Origin: Lentzea atacamensis
GTDB taxonomy: Bacteria; Actinomycetota; Actinomycetes; Mycobacteriales; Pseudonocardiaceae
Reading direction: 5' to 3'
Length of the DNA: 64,000 nt
NCBI RefSeq assembly: GCF_003269295.1
Contig: NZ_QLTT01000004.1
Span: 124,001 to 188,000 of the forward strand
Under the pieces are notes generated by a model that was not told the origin of the DNA, did no database searches, and saw only the letters and a list, made by a program, of their open reading frames with translations. Numbering within the stretch: position 1 is the stretch's first letter; each line of letters opens with the position of its first letter. A program made the translations under genes and the position numbers. Shown here piece after piece: positions 16,232-25,002 of the stretch.

Positions 16232-17649
16232 GCGTTCACCAGTTCCTCTTCTTCGTCAGCCTTTCCCGCCACCCGGCGGTCCCACGCCGCCAGCACCTCG
16301 GCCGGGGTCGGTGGCGTCGCCAGGCTCACCGCCACGTAGGTCACGAACGACGCGCCGAGGCTGTAGTAGATCGGGGAGTCGGCCAGCACGCCGTCGATCA
16401 CCATGAACGCGATCGCCGTCAGCGCGCCGACCGCCATGGACGCCATCGCGCCGATCCGCGTGCCGCGCTTCCACACCAGCCCGCCGATGATCGCGACGAG
16501 CAGACCGCCCACGAGGATGTTGTAGGCGACGGTCAGCGCGGCCACCACGTCGTTCAGGGCGACCGCCACGCCGATCGCGATCACGCCGAGCACCAGCGTG
16601 AACATCCGGTTGGAGTGCACGTCGGTCTTGCGCTTCCAGATGTCGTTGGCCGCGACGGTCGCACACGCGATGAGCGCGCCGGAGGACGTCGACATCATCG
16701 CCGCCAGCGCGGCCGCGAGCACGAGCCCGCGCACACCCGTCGGCAGCAGGCCTTCCACCATCGTCGCGAACGCCTCGTCCTTGTTGGCGATGTCGGGGTA
16801 CAGCGCCTTGCCCGCGGTGCCGATCAACGCGCCGGCGACCGCGTAGACGAGGCAGTAGAGCCCGGACGTGATCCCGCCCCACGTCGCGACCTTCGGCGAC
16901 TTCGCGGTGAACACGCGCTGCCAGATGTCCTGGCCGATCAGCAGGCCGAACACGTAGATCAGCAGGAACGTGACGATCGTGCTGATGCCGATGTTGCCGA
17001 CGTCGAACATCGCGGGGTCGTCGAGCCGCGCCTGGATGCCGTCGATGCCGCCCGCCGCGAACAGCGAGATCGGCAGCAGCAGGAACAGGATGCCGATGGT
17101 CTTCACGATGAACTGCACGATGTCGGTCAGCGTGATCGACCACATGCCGCCGAGAACGCTGTACAGCACCACGATGCTGCCGCCGATGATCACGCCGACG
17201 GTCTTCGGCAGTCCGAAGAGGACGTTGAAGATGGTCGAGTAGGCGATCGTGGACGTGACGGTGAGCATCAGCGTGTACGCCCACATCACCGCGCCGGACA
17301 CCATCGACGAGTTGCCGCCGTAACGAAGATCGAGCATCTGCGAGACGGTGTAGACCTTGAGCCGGACGATCCTGCGCGCGAACAACGCGGAGAGCAGCAG
17401 GATTCCGAGGCCGATCGCGAACACCATCCAGGCGCCGGAGATGCCGAACTTGTAGCCGAGCCCGACACCGCCGATGGTCGACGCGCCGCCGAGCACGACG
17501 GCCGACATGGTGCCGGAGTACATGCCGAAACCGAGCCTGCGTCCTGCGACCAGGTACTCGCTCTTGGTGGTGGCGCGGCGCATGCCCCACCAGCCCATCC
17601 CGATCATGCCGAGCACGTAGGCGGCGATCACCGCGTAGTCGAGAGCCAC
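16228..17649 (-). CDS. sodium:solute symporter (SSS family)
   Basis: 473 aa with about 13 predicted membrane helices: [20 protein letters not shown] at the start, the family segment [20 protein letters not shown], then [20 protein letters not shown]. First gene of the four-gene catabolic operon, so it probably imports the guanidino or polyamine substrate with Na+. Divergent from the PucR regulator, with 82 bases between starts. ATG 17649 follows AAGGAGGT. Confidence 0.9.
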   Translation of the reverse strand: MALDYAVIAAYVLGMIGMGWWGMRRATTKSEYLVAGRRLGFGMYSGTMSAVVLGGASTIGGVGLGYKFGISGAWMVFAIGLGILLLSALFARRIVRLKVYTVSQMLDLRYGGNSSMVSGAVMWAYTLMLTVTSTIAYSTIFNVLFGLPKTVGVIIGGSIVVLYSVLGGMWSITLTDIVQFIVKTIGILFLLLPISLFAAGGIDGIQARLDDPAMFDVGNIGISTIVTFLLIYVFGLLIGQDIWQRVFTAKSPKVATWGGITSGLYCLVYAVAGALIGTAGKALYPDIANKDEAFATMVEGLLPTGVRGLVLAAALAAMMSTSSGALIACATVAANDIWKRKTDVHSNRMFTLVLGVIAIGVAVALNDVVAALTVAYNILVGGLLVAIIGGLVWKRGTRIGAMASMAVGALTAIAFMVIDGVLADSPIYYSLGASFVTYVAVSLATPPTPAEVLAAWDRRVAGKADEEEELVNA

Positions 17650-17714
17650 TGTCGGACCTCCTTGGGTTGCAGGTCACAGTAGGAACGCGCACTGGCGCTG
17701 GTAAGTGGTTGTTC

Positions 17715-17742
17715 TGCACAATCGTCCGACCATGGTTGTGCA
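17715..17742. promoter_or_regulatory. inverted repeat in the symporter/PucR divergent control region
   Basis: Perfect 7-bp inverted repeat TGCACAA (17715-17721) / TTGTGCA (17736-17742), 14 bases apart. The right arm lies 1 base after the PucR ATG, so binding there would block its start. A candidate operator for PucR autoregulation and control of the operon. Confidence 0.5.
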
Positions 17743-19084
17743 AACCGTCCCGCTGAAGGATCTGGTCGCGCGAGTCGATCTCGGGCTGACGGTCCTGTGT
17801 GGAGCCGACGGGCTGGACCGGCCGATCCGCTGGGCGCACGTGTCCGAGCTGGAGGACCCGACGCCCTACCTGGTCGGCGAGGAGCTGCTGCTCACGGCCG
17901 GCGTGCGGTTCCCGTTCGACGTGCCCGCGTACGTCGCCGGGCTGGTGTCGTCCGGTGTCTCGGCTATCGGGTTCGGTGTCGAGCCGGAGTTCCCGACCGT
18001 GCCGCCGTCGCTGGTGGAAGCCTGTGCGGCGCAGGGGATGCCGCTGCTGGAGGTGCCGCCGTCGACGCCGTTCCTCGCGGTGTCGCAGGCGCTGGGGGCG
18101 TTGCTCGCGGAGATCGCCGTGCGGGAGCAGCGGATGCTCGCGGACAGCCAGCGCGCCCTGACCCGCGCGGCGACCCGCGTCCGTCCCGTCGAGTCGGTGC
18201 TGACCACGCTCGCGGTCGTCCTGAACTGCCGGGCCGACCTCGTCGACGCTCGGAACGCGCCCGAAGACGTCTCCTCTCTCGTGGCACGTGTCGCGTCCGG
18301 TACGGGACCTCGTTCGGCCTCCGCCCAGGTGGGGGAAGACCACGTGACGCTCGACCCGGTCGAGTCCGCGGTCCTCGTGGTCAGACGTCCGGCCCCGCTG
18401 TCCGCCGCCGAACGGGCGGTCGTCGCGGTCGCGCTGGCGTTGCTCGGGCTGCTGCGCCGGGACGTGGAGAGCGAACGCGGCCACATCGCCCGGCTCGCGG
18501 CGTCGGCGGTGCTGCGCTCGGAGGTGTCCGGGCTGGCGGGCGTGCTGGGACCGGGGCCGTACCGGGCGGTGGCGGGGGAGTCGCGAGCGGACTACGACGT
18601 GCTCGCGCAGCGGTACGGGCCGCTGGTGTCGAAGGCGGGGGACGAGCTTCTGGCGCTGGTGCCGGCGGGGTTCGCGGTGTCGGGACCGGTCGGGGTGTCG
18701 TCCCCGGTCGCCGAGCCCGCTGCCGCCTCCACGTCCGCGATCGACAGCGCGGTGGCGGAGGCTCGTGCGTTGCTGCCGCGTGCTCTCGCCACCGGCTCAC
18801 CCGCGTTCCCGGCGTCCGATCTGTCCTCTTTGGTGGACCCGGTGGCAGCGCGCGCCTTCGCCCGCCGCGAGCTCGCGGCACTGCTCGGACGCCCCGAACT
18901 GATCGAGACGCTGCGAGCCTGGCTGGGTCAGCACGGCAGCTGGGACCGGGCCGCGACGGTGCTCGGCGTGCACCGCAACAGCGTCCGGCACCGCATCGCC
19001 CACGTCGAACGGCTGCTCGGCCGTGATCTTGGTTCGGCCGACGCGCGGGCCTCGCTGTGGCTCTCGCTGACGTGGCTCGATTAA
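17732..19084 (+). CDS. PucR-family transcriptional regulator
   Basis: 450 aa. N-terminal purine-catabolism-type domain (LTVLCGADGLDRPIRWAHVS, then ELEDPTPYLVGEELLLTAG), a variable GGDEF-like middle, and the C-terminal PucR HTH (RAWLGQHGSWDRAATVLGVH, then RNSVRHRIAHVERLLGRDL). Divergently transcribed from the symporter-ureohydrolase-decarboxylase-dehydrogenase operon, it is the likely local regulator; PucR proteins often respond to nitrogenous catabolites. ATG 17732 was chosen because the family starts at this point; a GTG 27 bases upstream is in frame. Confidence 0.9.
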   Translation: MVVQTVPLKDLVARVDLGLTVLCGADGLDRPIRWAHVSELEDPTPYLVGEELLLTAGVRFPFDVPAYVAGLVSSGVSAIGFGVEPEFPTVPPSLVEACAAQGMPLLEVPPSTPFLAVSQALGALLAEIAVREQRMLADSQRALTRAATRVRPVESVLTTLAVVLNCRADLVDARNAPEDVSSLVARVASGTGPRSASAQVGEDHVTLDPVESAVLVVRRPAPLSAAERAVVAVALALLGLLRRDVESERGHIARLAASAVLRSEVSGLAGVLGPGPYRAVAGESRADYDVLAQRYGPLVSKAGDELLALVPAGFAVSGPVGVSSPVAEPAAASTSAIDSAVAEARALLPRALATGSPAFPASDLSSLVDPVAARAFARRELAALLGRPELIETLRAWLGQHGSWDRAATVLGVHRNSVRHRIAHVERLLGRDLGSADARASLWLSLTWLD

Positions 19085-19228
19085 TTCCTTTGCGAGGTGT
19101 GCGGCCCTTCGGTCATCATTGTTCCATGATTACCGCAGAGGAATGGGCCGGAGCGCCCTCAAAGCCGTGACCAGCTAGTACTTTTTCTTCTAATCTCTGC
19201 GAGCATTTGTGTATCAATGCTCGTTCCT

Positions 19229-19300
19229 GGCGTGTTCGTCTAGTGGTCAGGACGCTGGACTCTCAATCCGGAAACACGGGTTCGATCCCCGTACGCGCTA
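19229..19300 (+). tRNA. tRNA-Glu (anticodon CTC)
   Basis: Cloverleaf: acceptor GGCGTGT / ACGCGCT (two G-U pairs), D-arm GTCTAGTGGTCAGGAC, anticodon stem CTGGA / TCCGG with loop CTCTCAA (CTC at 19262-19264), T-arm ACGGG TTCGATC CCCGT, discriminator A, no encoded CCA. Reads GAG. Confidence 0.92.
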
Positions 19301-19408
19301 CGTGGCCCGGTCTGTGTGGGGTGGACCGGGCCCGCTCGCCTCAGACGGGCCCAAAGAATCTTCCCAAAACTTCGCCCGAATGGTCTAGGCGCCAGTTACG
19401 CTCTGCGA

Positions 19409-20074
19409 ATGGCTGCGGTCCCCGCCTTCGCACGCTACGAGGTCGACGTACGTCGGCCGAACGCCGCACGGATCCATGACTTCTATCTGGGCGGCGCGCA
19501 CAACTACGCCGCCGACCGGGCGTTCGCCAAACAGGCCGTCCGGATCGACCCGGAGCTGCCGCTCGTGACCAGGGCGCACCGGCTGTTCCTCCGGCACGCC
19601 GTCCGCCACTGCTGGGCGGCGGGCGTGCGTCAGTTCCTCGACCTCGGTTCCGGCATCCCGACGTGCGGTGCGACCCACCAGACGCTGCCGGACGCCCGCG
19701 TCGTCTACGTGGACTCGGACCCGGTGACCGTGACGTTCGCGCGTGGCCTGTTGCGCGGCGAACCGCGGACGTGCGCCGTGGAGGCCGATCTGCGCCGCCC
19801 CGAGCAGGTGCTGAGGCATCCGGGCGTGATGTCCCATCTCGACCTCCGTGAGCCTTACGCCGTGCTGATGATCGACGTCCTGAGATACGTCGACGACGCC
19901 ACGGGACAGGGTCGGGTGGTGCGCCGGTACCGGCACGCGTTACCGGCGGGCGGGTTCCTGGTGGTGTCGCATCCGGCACCGGTCGAGCAGCTCATGGAAG
20001 GGCTGTCGATCGAGGCGCCGTGCGTGGTGCCGGGGGCGTACTCGGGCATCGGGCGCAAGCCGGGCCGTATCTAG
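19409..20074 (+). CDS. SAM-dependent methyltransferase, DUF574/Methyltransf_19 type
   Basis: 221 aa. Family signatures: RPNAARIHDFYLGGAHNYAADR near residue 15-40, then the SAM-binding FLDLGSGIPTCGATHQ and ARVVYVDSDPVTVTFARGLL. These methyltransferases are abundant in actinomycetes and mostly uncharacterised. ATG 19409 was chosen over longer in-frame starts that run into the tRNA-proximal leader. Length is somewhat short for the family, which is often 260-270 aa, and the C-terminus ends abruptly (SGIGRKPGRI). Confidence 0.85.
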   Translation: MAAVPAFARYEVDVRRPNAARIHDFYLGGAHNYAADRAFAKQAVRIDPELPLVTRAHRLFLRHAVRHCWAAGVRQFLDLGSGIPTCGATHQTLPDARVVYVDSDPVTVTFARGLLRGEPRTCAVEADLRRPEQVLRHPGVMSHLDLREPYAVLMIDVLRYVDDATGQGRVVRRYRHALPAGGFLVVSHPAPVEQLMEGLSIEAPCVVPGAYSGIGRKPGRI

Positions 20075-20101
20075 GAGTTCCGCCGCGCCTCCCAAGGGAA
20101 C

Positions 20102-20922
20102 GTGCGGGAAGCACTTGAGCGGGCGAAGGCGTTGCGATGGGCGGGAAGGCCGGAGGATGCCGCTGCGGAGCTGCGCAAGGCACTCGCCGGCGCCGGTGAC
20201 GGCTGCGAGGTGCTGTACCTGTTGTGGGACTGCCAGTTCGTGCTGGGCGACCGGCCGCGGCGCACGAGACCCTGCTGGAGGCCAAGGGACTGGCCTCGGG
20301 CGAGATGGTCCAGCGCATCGCCGTCGCGGAAGCCAGCTGGCTGATGTCGCAGGGCGAGTACTTCCGGGCGGTCGAGAAGATCCACGGGGTCGACACCGAT
20401 GACGACGAGACACGTGCCTACGCGTTGAGCGTCCGGGGTGTCTGCGAGGCGTTCCTGGGGAACGTCGAGCGCGGCACGGCCACTCTGGAGGACGCGCGGA
20501 CAGCAGCGCACCGCAGCGGCAGCATCCGTGAGCTCACCAGGGCCGTCGGGAACCTGACCTTCGTGCTCGGCAGTTCCGGTCAGCACGAACGCAGCGCCCG
20601 CATCGGCAAGGAGGCGTTGACCCGCCTCGGGGTTCAAGGGCTCGCGCCGACGTTCAGCGCGGTGATCCGCTACAACCTCGCGACCAGCCTGCTCGCGCTC
20701 GGGCGGTGGCACGAGCTGGACGCGCTGGAGGTGCCGGACGCCGTCCCCGGCAACAAGGCCGCGCGGATCCTGCTGTGCAAGTCCGTCGTCGAGGACGACC
20801 CCGCCGTCGACACCGTCATCGGCTCGTTCCGCGTGCCGTGCCGCACCGCCTCGAAGGAGCAGCCGGTGTCCGGGGCGGGTGCGTTCTACGAGGTCTCGTA
20901 CGTCGTGACCCAGCTCCCGTGA
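20102..20922 (+). pseudogene. frameshifted TPR-repeat protein
   Basis: GTG 20102 starts about 53 good codons of TPR-like helices (ALERAKALRWAGRPEDAAAE, YLLWDCQFVLGD). At about 20258 the frame breaks and the same helical pattern continues in the next frame to 20922 (AAHETLLEAKGLASGEMVQR, ALSVRGVCEAFLGNVERGTA, GNLTFVLGSSGQHERSARIG, NLATSLLALGRWHELDAL). A one-base change near 20258 would restore one protein of about 270 aa resembling the helical region of large LuxR-type ATPase regulators, without ATPase or HTH. Probably a remnant; a sequencing error is the alternative. Confidence 0.62.
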
Positions 20923-20998
20923 CAACACGCCGCAACAGAATTCCGGGCGCCGAGCGGTGGGCGCGGCGCCCGGAGCCCACCACCGAGGGGATTTCGCG

Positions 20999-21301
20999 AT
21001 GAATCCGACCGATCCACCCACCGACCACGAGCTCTGGGCCGTGCTGAACGTGGACGAGTTCCAGTTCCGGCTCGTCAAACCGTGGAACCTGGACACGCTC
21101 GCCGCGGCTCTGCGCAACGCCGCCGCCCGCGGCACACAGGTCGAGGTCCGCGCGTACAACGAGCAGAACGCCGAAATCACGGTTCTCGTGAACCCTGCGA
21201 GAGCCCGTGTGGTGCACATCGGCAAACGCAATGTCGTCGTGCCGCGTAATGGCATGCCGGACGTTTCGGTGAACGGTTTGACGAAAGCTGACGCGGGGTA
21301 G
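20999..21301 (+). CDS. hypothetical protein, 100 aa
   Basis: Starts at ATG 20999 with GAGGGG 7 bases upstream. Soluble and no family recognised; contains ELWAVLNVDEFQFRLVKPWN and VEVRAYNEQNAEITVLV, suggesting a small alpha/beta fold. Followed 36 bases later by the DUF4383 gene. Confidence 0.6.
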   Translation: MNPTDPPTDHELWAVLNVDEFQFRLVKPWNLDTLAAALRNAAARGTQVEVRAYNEQNAEITVLVNPARARVVHIGKRNVVVPRNGMPDVSVNGLTKADAG

Positions 21302-21337
21302 TCAGCCGAGCGACAAGTACGGAGCCTGGAGGGCGTC

Positions 21338-21970
21338 ATGACCCACCGCGTCACTGTCAAGGTCGCCGGTCTGCAACCGGTGCAGATTCTGGCCGCGCTG
21401 GCCGGTATCGCGTTCATCGTGTTCGGCGTCGTGGGCTTCACCCGCACCGGGGTCGGTGACTGGTCCACCCACTCGTTCGTGCTCGGGTTCTCGGTGAACC
21501 CGCTGCACAACCTGGTGCACGTGGCCATCGGCGTGCTCGGTCTGCTGATGGCTCTCGGGTCGGGCCTCGCCCGGCTGTACGGGTGGCTGCTGTTCGCCGG
21601 CTACGGCGCGCTCTTCGTCTGGGGCCTGATGATCACCGGGATCCTCGCGCAGAACCCCGCGTCAGAGTTCGGCAACCCGTTGGCGCTCAACACGAACGAC
21701 AACTGGCTGCACCTCGGCCTCGCGCTCTTCGGCCTGTTGCTCGCGGTGGTGCCCGCGCGCCGCAAGCTGATCGAGGAGGACGAGGAGCCGGAGCTGCCCC
21801 AGCAGCGTTCGGCGGCGTTCCGGGACGCCGGCGACGAGCCGGCCCGCGAACACCGCATCGAGGAGATGGACCCGACGGTCAGCCCGAGGGAACGCGAGCC
21901 CATCACCAAGGAGCAGGCCGTGGTCGATCCCAAGACCGACCGCGTGAGCAAGGACAAGATCAAGCACTGA
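21338..21970 (+). CDS. DUF4383 membrane protein
   Basis: 210 aa. Four hydrophobic helices in the first 145 residues, with DUF4383 features: GVVGFTRTG, FSVNPLHNLVHVAIGVLG and NDNWLHLGLALFGLLLAVV. The C-terminal 65 residues form a charged, probably disordered cytoplasmic tail (IEEDEEPELPQQRS to KDKIKH). Function unknown; the family is widespread in actinobacteria. Confidence 0.87.
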   Translation: MTHRVTVKVAGLQPVQILAALAGIAFIVFGVVGFTRTGVGDWSTHSFVLGFSVNPLHNLVHVAIGVLGLLMALGSGLARLYGWLLFAGYGALFVWGLMITGILAQNPASEFGNPLALNTNDNWLHLGLALFGLLLAVVPARRKLIEEDEEPELPQQRSAAFRDAGDEPAREHRIEEMDPTVSPREREPITKEQAVVDPKTDRVSKDKIKH

Positions 21971-21987
21971 CCCCCTGCCGAGCACTC

Positions 21988-22022
21988 GCGCCGTGAGAGC
22001 CCACATGCGGCTCTCACGGCGC
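21988..22022 (+). terminator. hairpin terminator
   Basis: Perfect 14-bp stem GCGCCGTGAGAGCC / GGCTCTCACGGCGC with loop CACATGC, then GTCTGTTTCG. Located after the DUF4383 gene and just before the M50 peptidase gene. Confidence 0.75.
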
Positions 22023-22040
22023 GTCTGTTTCGATGTCCCG

Positions 22041-22715
22041 ATGCCGGAGCTGACTCATGAGGTCGTGATCACCTGGGGCACCGCGCTCGCCGCGTTCCTG
22101 GCCGTGGCGCTGCACGGGTTCTGGCGGGTGACCCGCAACGTCATCACCATCGCTCACGAAGGCGGCCACGCACTGGTGGCCGTCCTCACGGGAAGACGCC
22201 TCAGCGGCATCAAGCTGCACTCCGACACCAGCGGCCTCACGGTCTCGCGCGGCAAGCCCCGCGGACCCGGCATGGTCCTCACCGCCCTGGCCGGCTACAT
22301 CGCCCCGTCGCTGCTCGGCTTCGGCGCCGCCGCGCTCATCACCAACGAGCAGATCCAGCTCATGCTCTGGATCAGCATCGGCTTCCTCGCCGCCATGCTG
22401 ATCATGATCCGCAACGTCTTCGGCGTCCTGTCCGTCATCGTCACCGGCGGCGCGTTCTTCTTCGTCTCCTTCTACGCATCACCCGAGGTCAGGGACACCG
22501 CCGCGTACGTCTTCGCGTGGTTCCTGCTGCTCGGCGGCGTGCGGCCGGTGTGGGAACTGCAGGTCAAGCGGTGGCGCCGGCAGGCACCGCGGTCGGACGC
22601 CGACCAGCTCGCCTGGCTGACCGGCGTGCCCGCGCTCGGCTGGGTGACGCTCTTCGGCGCGGTGAGTCTGGCGGCGCTCGTGGGCGGCGGTGCGTTACTG
22701 CTTGGACGCTGGTGA
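22041..22715 (+). CDS. M50-type membrane metallopeptidase family protein
   Basis: 224 aa with about six membrane helices. The zinc motif HEGGH (TIAHEGGHALVAVLTGRRLS, residues about 38-57) is within the first third, as in site-2-protease-like M50B proteins of actinobacteria. A second conserved region, LTALAGYIAPSLLGFGAAAL, follows. ATG 22041 was chosen; upstream in-frame starts lie in the terminator hairpin. Substrate unknown, and such proteins may not be proteolytic. Confidence 0.82.
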   Translation: MPELTHEVVITWGTALAAFLAVALHGFWRVTRNVITIAHEGGHALVAVLTGRRLSGIKLHSDTSGLTVSRGKPRGPGMVLTALAGYIAPSLLGFGAAALITNEQIQLMLWISIGFLAAMLIMIRNVFGVLSVIVTGGAFFFVSFYASPEVRDTAAYVFAWFLLLGGVRPVWELQVKRWRRQAPRSDADQLAWLTGVPALGWVTLFGAVSLAALVGGGALLLGRW

Positions 22716-22753
22716 AATACTGGGTTCAAAGCCGCGGGTGAAAGGTGGGTTCA

Positions 22754-24487
22754 GTGCTGCGTGGGGATGTCGGGCTCGAACTGGGCCAGCGGGTCGCGCG
22801 GGCGTTGCGCGCCGCTCTGGACGTGGACATCACCGCCGAGGAAGCGCTGATCCGACCGTCCAACCGAGACGGTGCCGACTACCAGTGCAACGTGGCGATG
22901 AGCCTCGCCAAGAAGGTCGGCCGCAACCCTCGCGAGGTCGCCGCGCTGATCGTCGAGCACCTCGACGCGGCCGACGCGCTCGAGACCCCGGAGATCGCGG
23001 GCCCCGGCTTCATCAACCTGAAGCTGCGCCGCGAGTGGCTGGAGACGCAGACCGCGCGCCTGCTGGCCGACGACCGGCTGGGCGTGCCCACGACGGACGA
23101 GCCGCGGCGGATCGCGATCGACTACAGCAGCCCGAACGTCGCCAAGGAGATGCACGTCGGGCACCTGCGCTCGACGATCATCGGTGACGCGTTCTGTCGG
23201 CTGCTGACGTTCGCCGGCCACGAGGTCATCCCGCACAACCACCTCGGTGACTGGGGCACGCCGTTCGGCATGCTCATCGAGCACCTCACCGACGAGGGCC
23301 ACGGCGCCGATCACGAGATCAGCGACCTCAACGCCTTCTACCAGCAGGCGCGGCAGAAGTTCGACAACGAGCCGGGCTTCGCCGACCGCGCGCGCCGCCG
23401 GGTCGTGCTGCTGCAGGGCGGCGACGAGCACACGCTCGCCCTGTGGAACGAGCTGGTCGCGGAGTCGCAGCGGCACTTCAACCAGATCTACGACATGCTC
23501 GGCATCGGCCTGTCCGCCGCCGACAACTACGGCGAGAGCTTCTACAACCCCTATCTCGCCGACACGATCACCGAGCTGCAGCAGAAGGGTCTCGTCGAGA
23601 CCAGCGACGGCGCCCTGTGCGTGTTCCCGCCCGGCTTCACCAACCGCGACGGCGACCGGCTGCCGCTGATCGTCCGCAAGAGCGACGGCGGCTACGGCTA
23701 CGCCACCACGGACTTCGCGACGGTCCGCTACTGGGTGCGCGACCGCAAGGTCGACGACCTGATCTACGTCGTCGGCACCCCGCAGGCCCAGCACTTCCAG
23801 ATGATCTTCGCCACCGCCAGGCAGGCCGGCTGGCTCGACGACGCCCACACCGCCGTGCACACGGGCTTCGGCACGATCCTCGGCTCGGACGGCAAGACCA
23901 TCCGCACCCGCGCGGGCGGCACCATCAAGCTCATCGACCTGCTCACCGAGGCGATCGAGAACTCGTACAAGGTCATGCCCGAAACGTCCGAAGTGGAGGG
24001 TGCGGAGAAGGAACAGCTCGCCCGCACCATCGGCCTCGGCGCGGTGAAGTACGCGGACCTCTCCAACGACCGCGAGAAGGACTACGTCTTCACCTGGGAG
24101 AAGATGCTCGCCACCACCGGCGACACGTCCGTCTACATCCAGTACGCGAACGCCCGCATCCTCTCCATCGGACGCAAGGTGGGCCGCGAGGCCCCCGCGG
24201 ACGCCCCGCTCGTGCTGCAGGAGCAGGCCGAACGCGACCTCGCCCTGAAGCTGCTGCAGCTGCCCACGGCGATCCAGGCGGCCATCGACGAGCTCGCCCC
24301 GCACAAGCTCACGACGTACCTGTTCGAGACGGCGACGGCGTTCTCCACCTTCTACAACAACTGCCCCGTGGCGACCGCGGAGTCCCAGGAGCTGCAGGAT
24401 TCACGCCTGCACCTGCTCACCCTCACGTCACGCGTGCTCACGCTGGGCCTGTCGTTGCTGGGCATCGGGGCACCTGAACGGCTTTAG
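22754..24487 (+). CDS. argS: arginyl-tRNA synthetase
   Basis: 577 aa, class I synthetase. N-terminal ArgRS domain (SNRDGADYQCNVAMSLAKK), HIGH-type motif SPNVAKEMHVGHLRSTIIGD at about residue 120, catalytic body HNHLGDWGTPFGMLIEHL, a KMSKS-equivalent region GSDGKTIRTRAGGTIKL, and the C-terminal DALR anticodon-binding helices (AFSTFYNNCPV, SRVLTLGLSLLGI). GTG 22754 sits 6 bases after AAAGGTGG; GTG 22745 in the same frame is an alternative. Missing canonical KMSKS is normal for many ArgRS. Confidence 0.96.
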   Translation: MLRGDVGLELGQRVARALRAALDVDITAEEALIRPSNRDGADYQCNVAMSLAKKVGRNPREVAALIVEHLDAADALETPEIAGPGFINLKLRREWLETQTARLLADDRLGVPTTDEPRRIAIDYSSPNVAKEMHVGHLRSTIIGDAFCRLLTFAGHEVIPHNHLGDWGTPFGMLIEHLTDEGHGADHEISDLNAFYQQARQKFDNEPGFADRARRRVVLLQGGDEHTLALWNELVAESQRHFNQIYDMLGIGLSAADNYGESFYNPYLADTITELQQKGLVETSDGALCVFPPGFTNRDGDRLPLIVRKSDGGYGYATTDFATVRYWVRDRKVDDLIYVVGTPQAQHFQMIFATARQAGWLDDAHTAVHTGFGTILGSDGKTIRTRAGGTIKLIDLLTEAIENSYKVMPETSEVEGAEKEQLARTIGLGAVKYADLSNDREKDYVFTWEKMLATTGDTSVYIQYANARILSIGRKVGREAPADAPLVLQEQAERDLALKLLQLPTAIQAAIDELAPHKLTTYLFETATAFSTFYNNCPVATAESQELQDSRLHLLTLTSRVLTLGLSLLGIGAPERL

Positions 24488-24572
24488 GCCGTGTCCTGCA
24501 GGTCCGTTCGATGAGAGTCACGGGCCCCTCGGCCGCGACTATCGCTAACGAGACCTGCAGGACACGGCCTAA
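24484..24572. repeat. 89-bp element with perfect 21-bp terminal inverted repeats (MITE-like)
   Basis: Bases 24484-24504 and 24552-24572 are exact inverted copies (TTAGGCCGTGTCCTGCAGGT... and its complement) around 47 bases of interior. The GGCCGTGTCCTGCAGG ends resemble transposase-type terminal repeats, and the outer TTA/TAA suggests a TA-type target. The left end overlaps the last codon and stop of argS (TAG at 24485-24487). It could also act as a terminator. Confidence 0.65.
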
Positions 24573-24642
24573 CAGGTTTACCGCTGGTCAGACCACGGGT
24601 ACGCAGTGATCGCAACTCTTCCGCCCAGCCAAGGGAGTCGCG

Positions 24643-24942
24643 ATGACCTGCACGACCCGTCTGCCCAAGCCGGTCACCGACGTGTGGGACTGGCAGATGC
24701 ATGGTCTGTGCCGCGGCCAGAACAGCGCCATCTTCTTCCACCCGGACAACGAGCGCGGCTACGCCCGCGCCGCCCGGGAGGAGAAGGCCAAGGCGATCTG
24801 CGCGCACTGCCCGGTGCTCGAGCAGTGCCGCGAGCACGCCCTTGAGGCCCAGGAACCCTACGGCGTGTGGGGCGGCATGGGGGAGGACGAGCGGCGCCAG
24901 ATCATCGCTGCGACCCGGCGCCGCGTCCGCGTGGCGTCCTGA
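24643..24942 (+). CDS. WhiB-family Fe-S regulator, WhiB3/WhiD type
   Basis: 99 aa. Four cluster-binding Cys: WQMHGLCRGQNSAIFFHPDN and AKAICAHCPVLEQCREHALE, followed by the G[VI]WGG turn EPYGVWGGMGEDER and a basic C-terminal tail (ATRRRVRV). The N-terminal VTDVWDWQMHGLCRG is typical of mycobacterial WhiB3 and Streptomyces WhiD. It binds a [4Fe-4S] cluster and partners the principal sigma factor in redox or developmental control. GGGAG lies 8 bases before ATG 24643. Confidence 0.9.
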   Translation: MTCTTRLPKPVTDVWDWQMHGLCRGQNSAIFFHPDNERGYARAAREEKAKAICAHCPVLEQCREHALEAQEPYGVWGGMGEDERRQIIAATRRRVRVAS

Positions 24943-25002
24943 AAAGCTCGTGGGCACCGGTGCCGATGCAGCGGCGAGACGTGACCGTGCCGGAACTCCG
25001 GC

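Noticed and set aside
16256-18484. 742-aa minus-strand frame over the symporter and pucR
   Set aside because: Shadow of two real genes; composition dominated by Arg, Asp, His with no motif.
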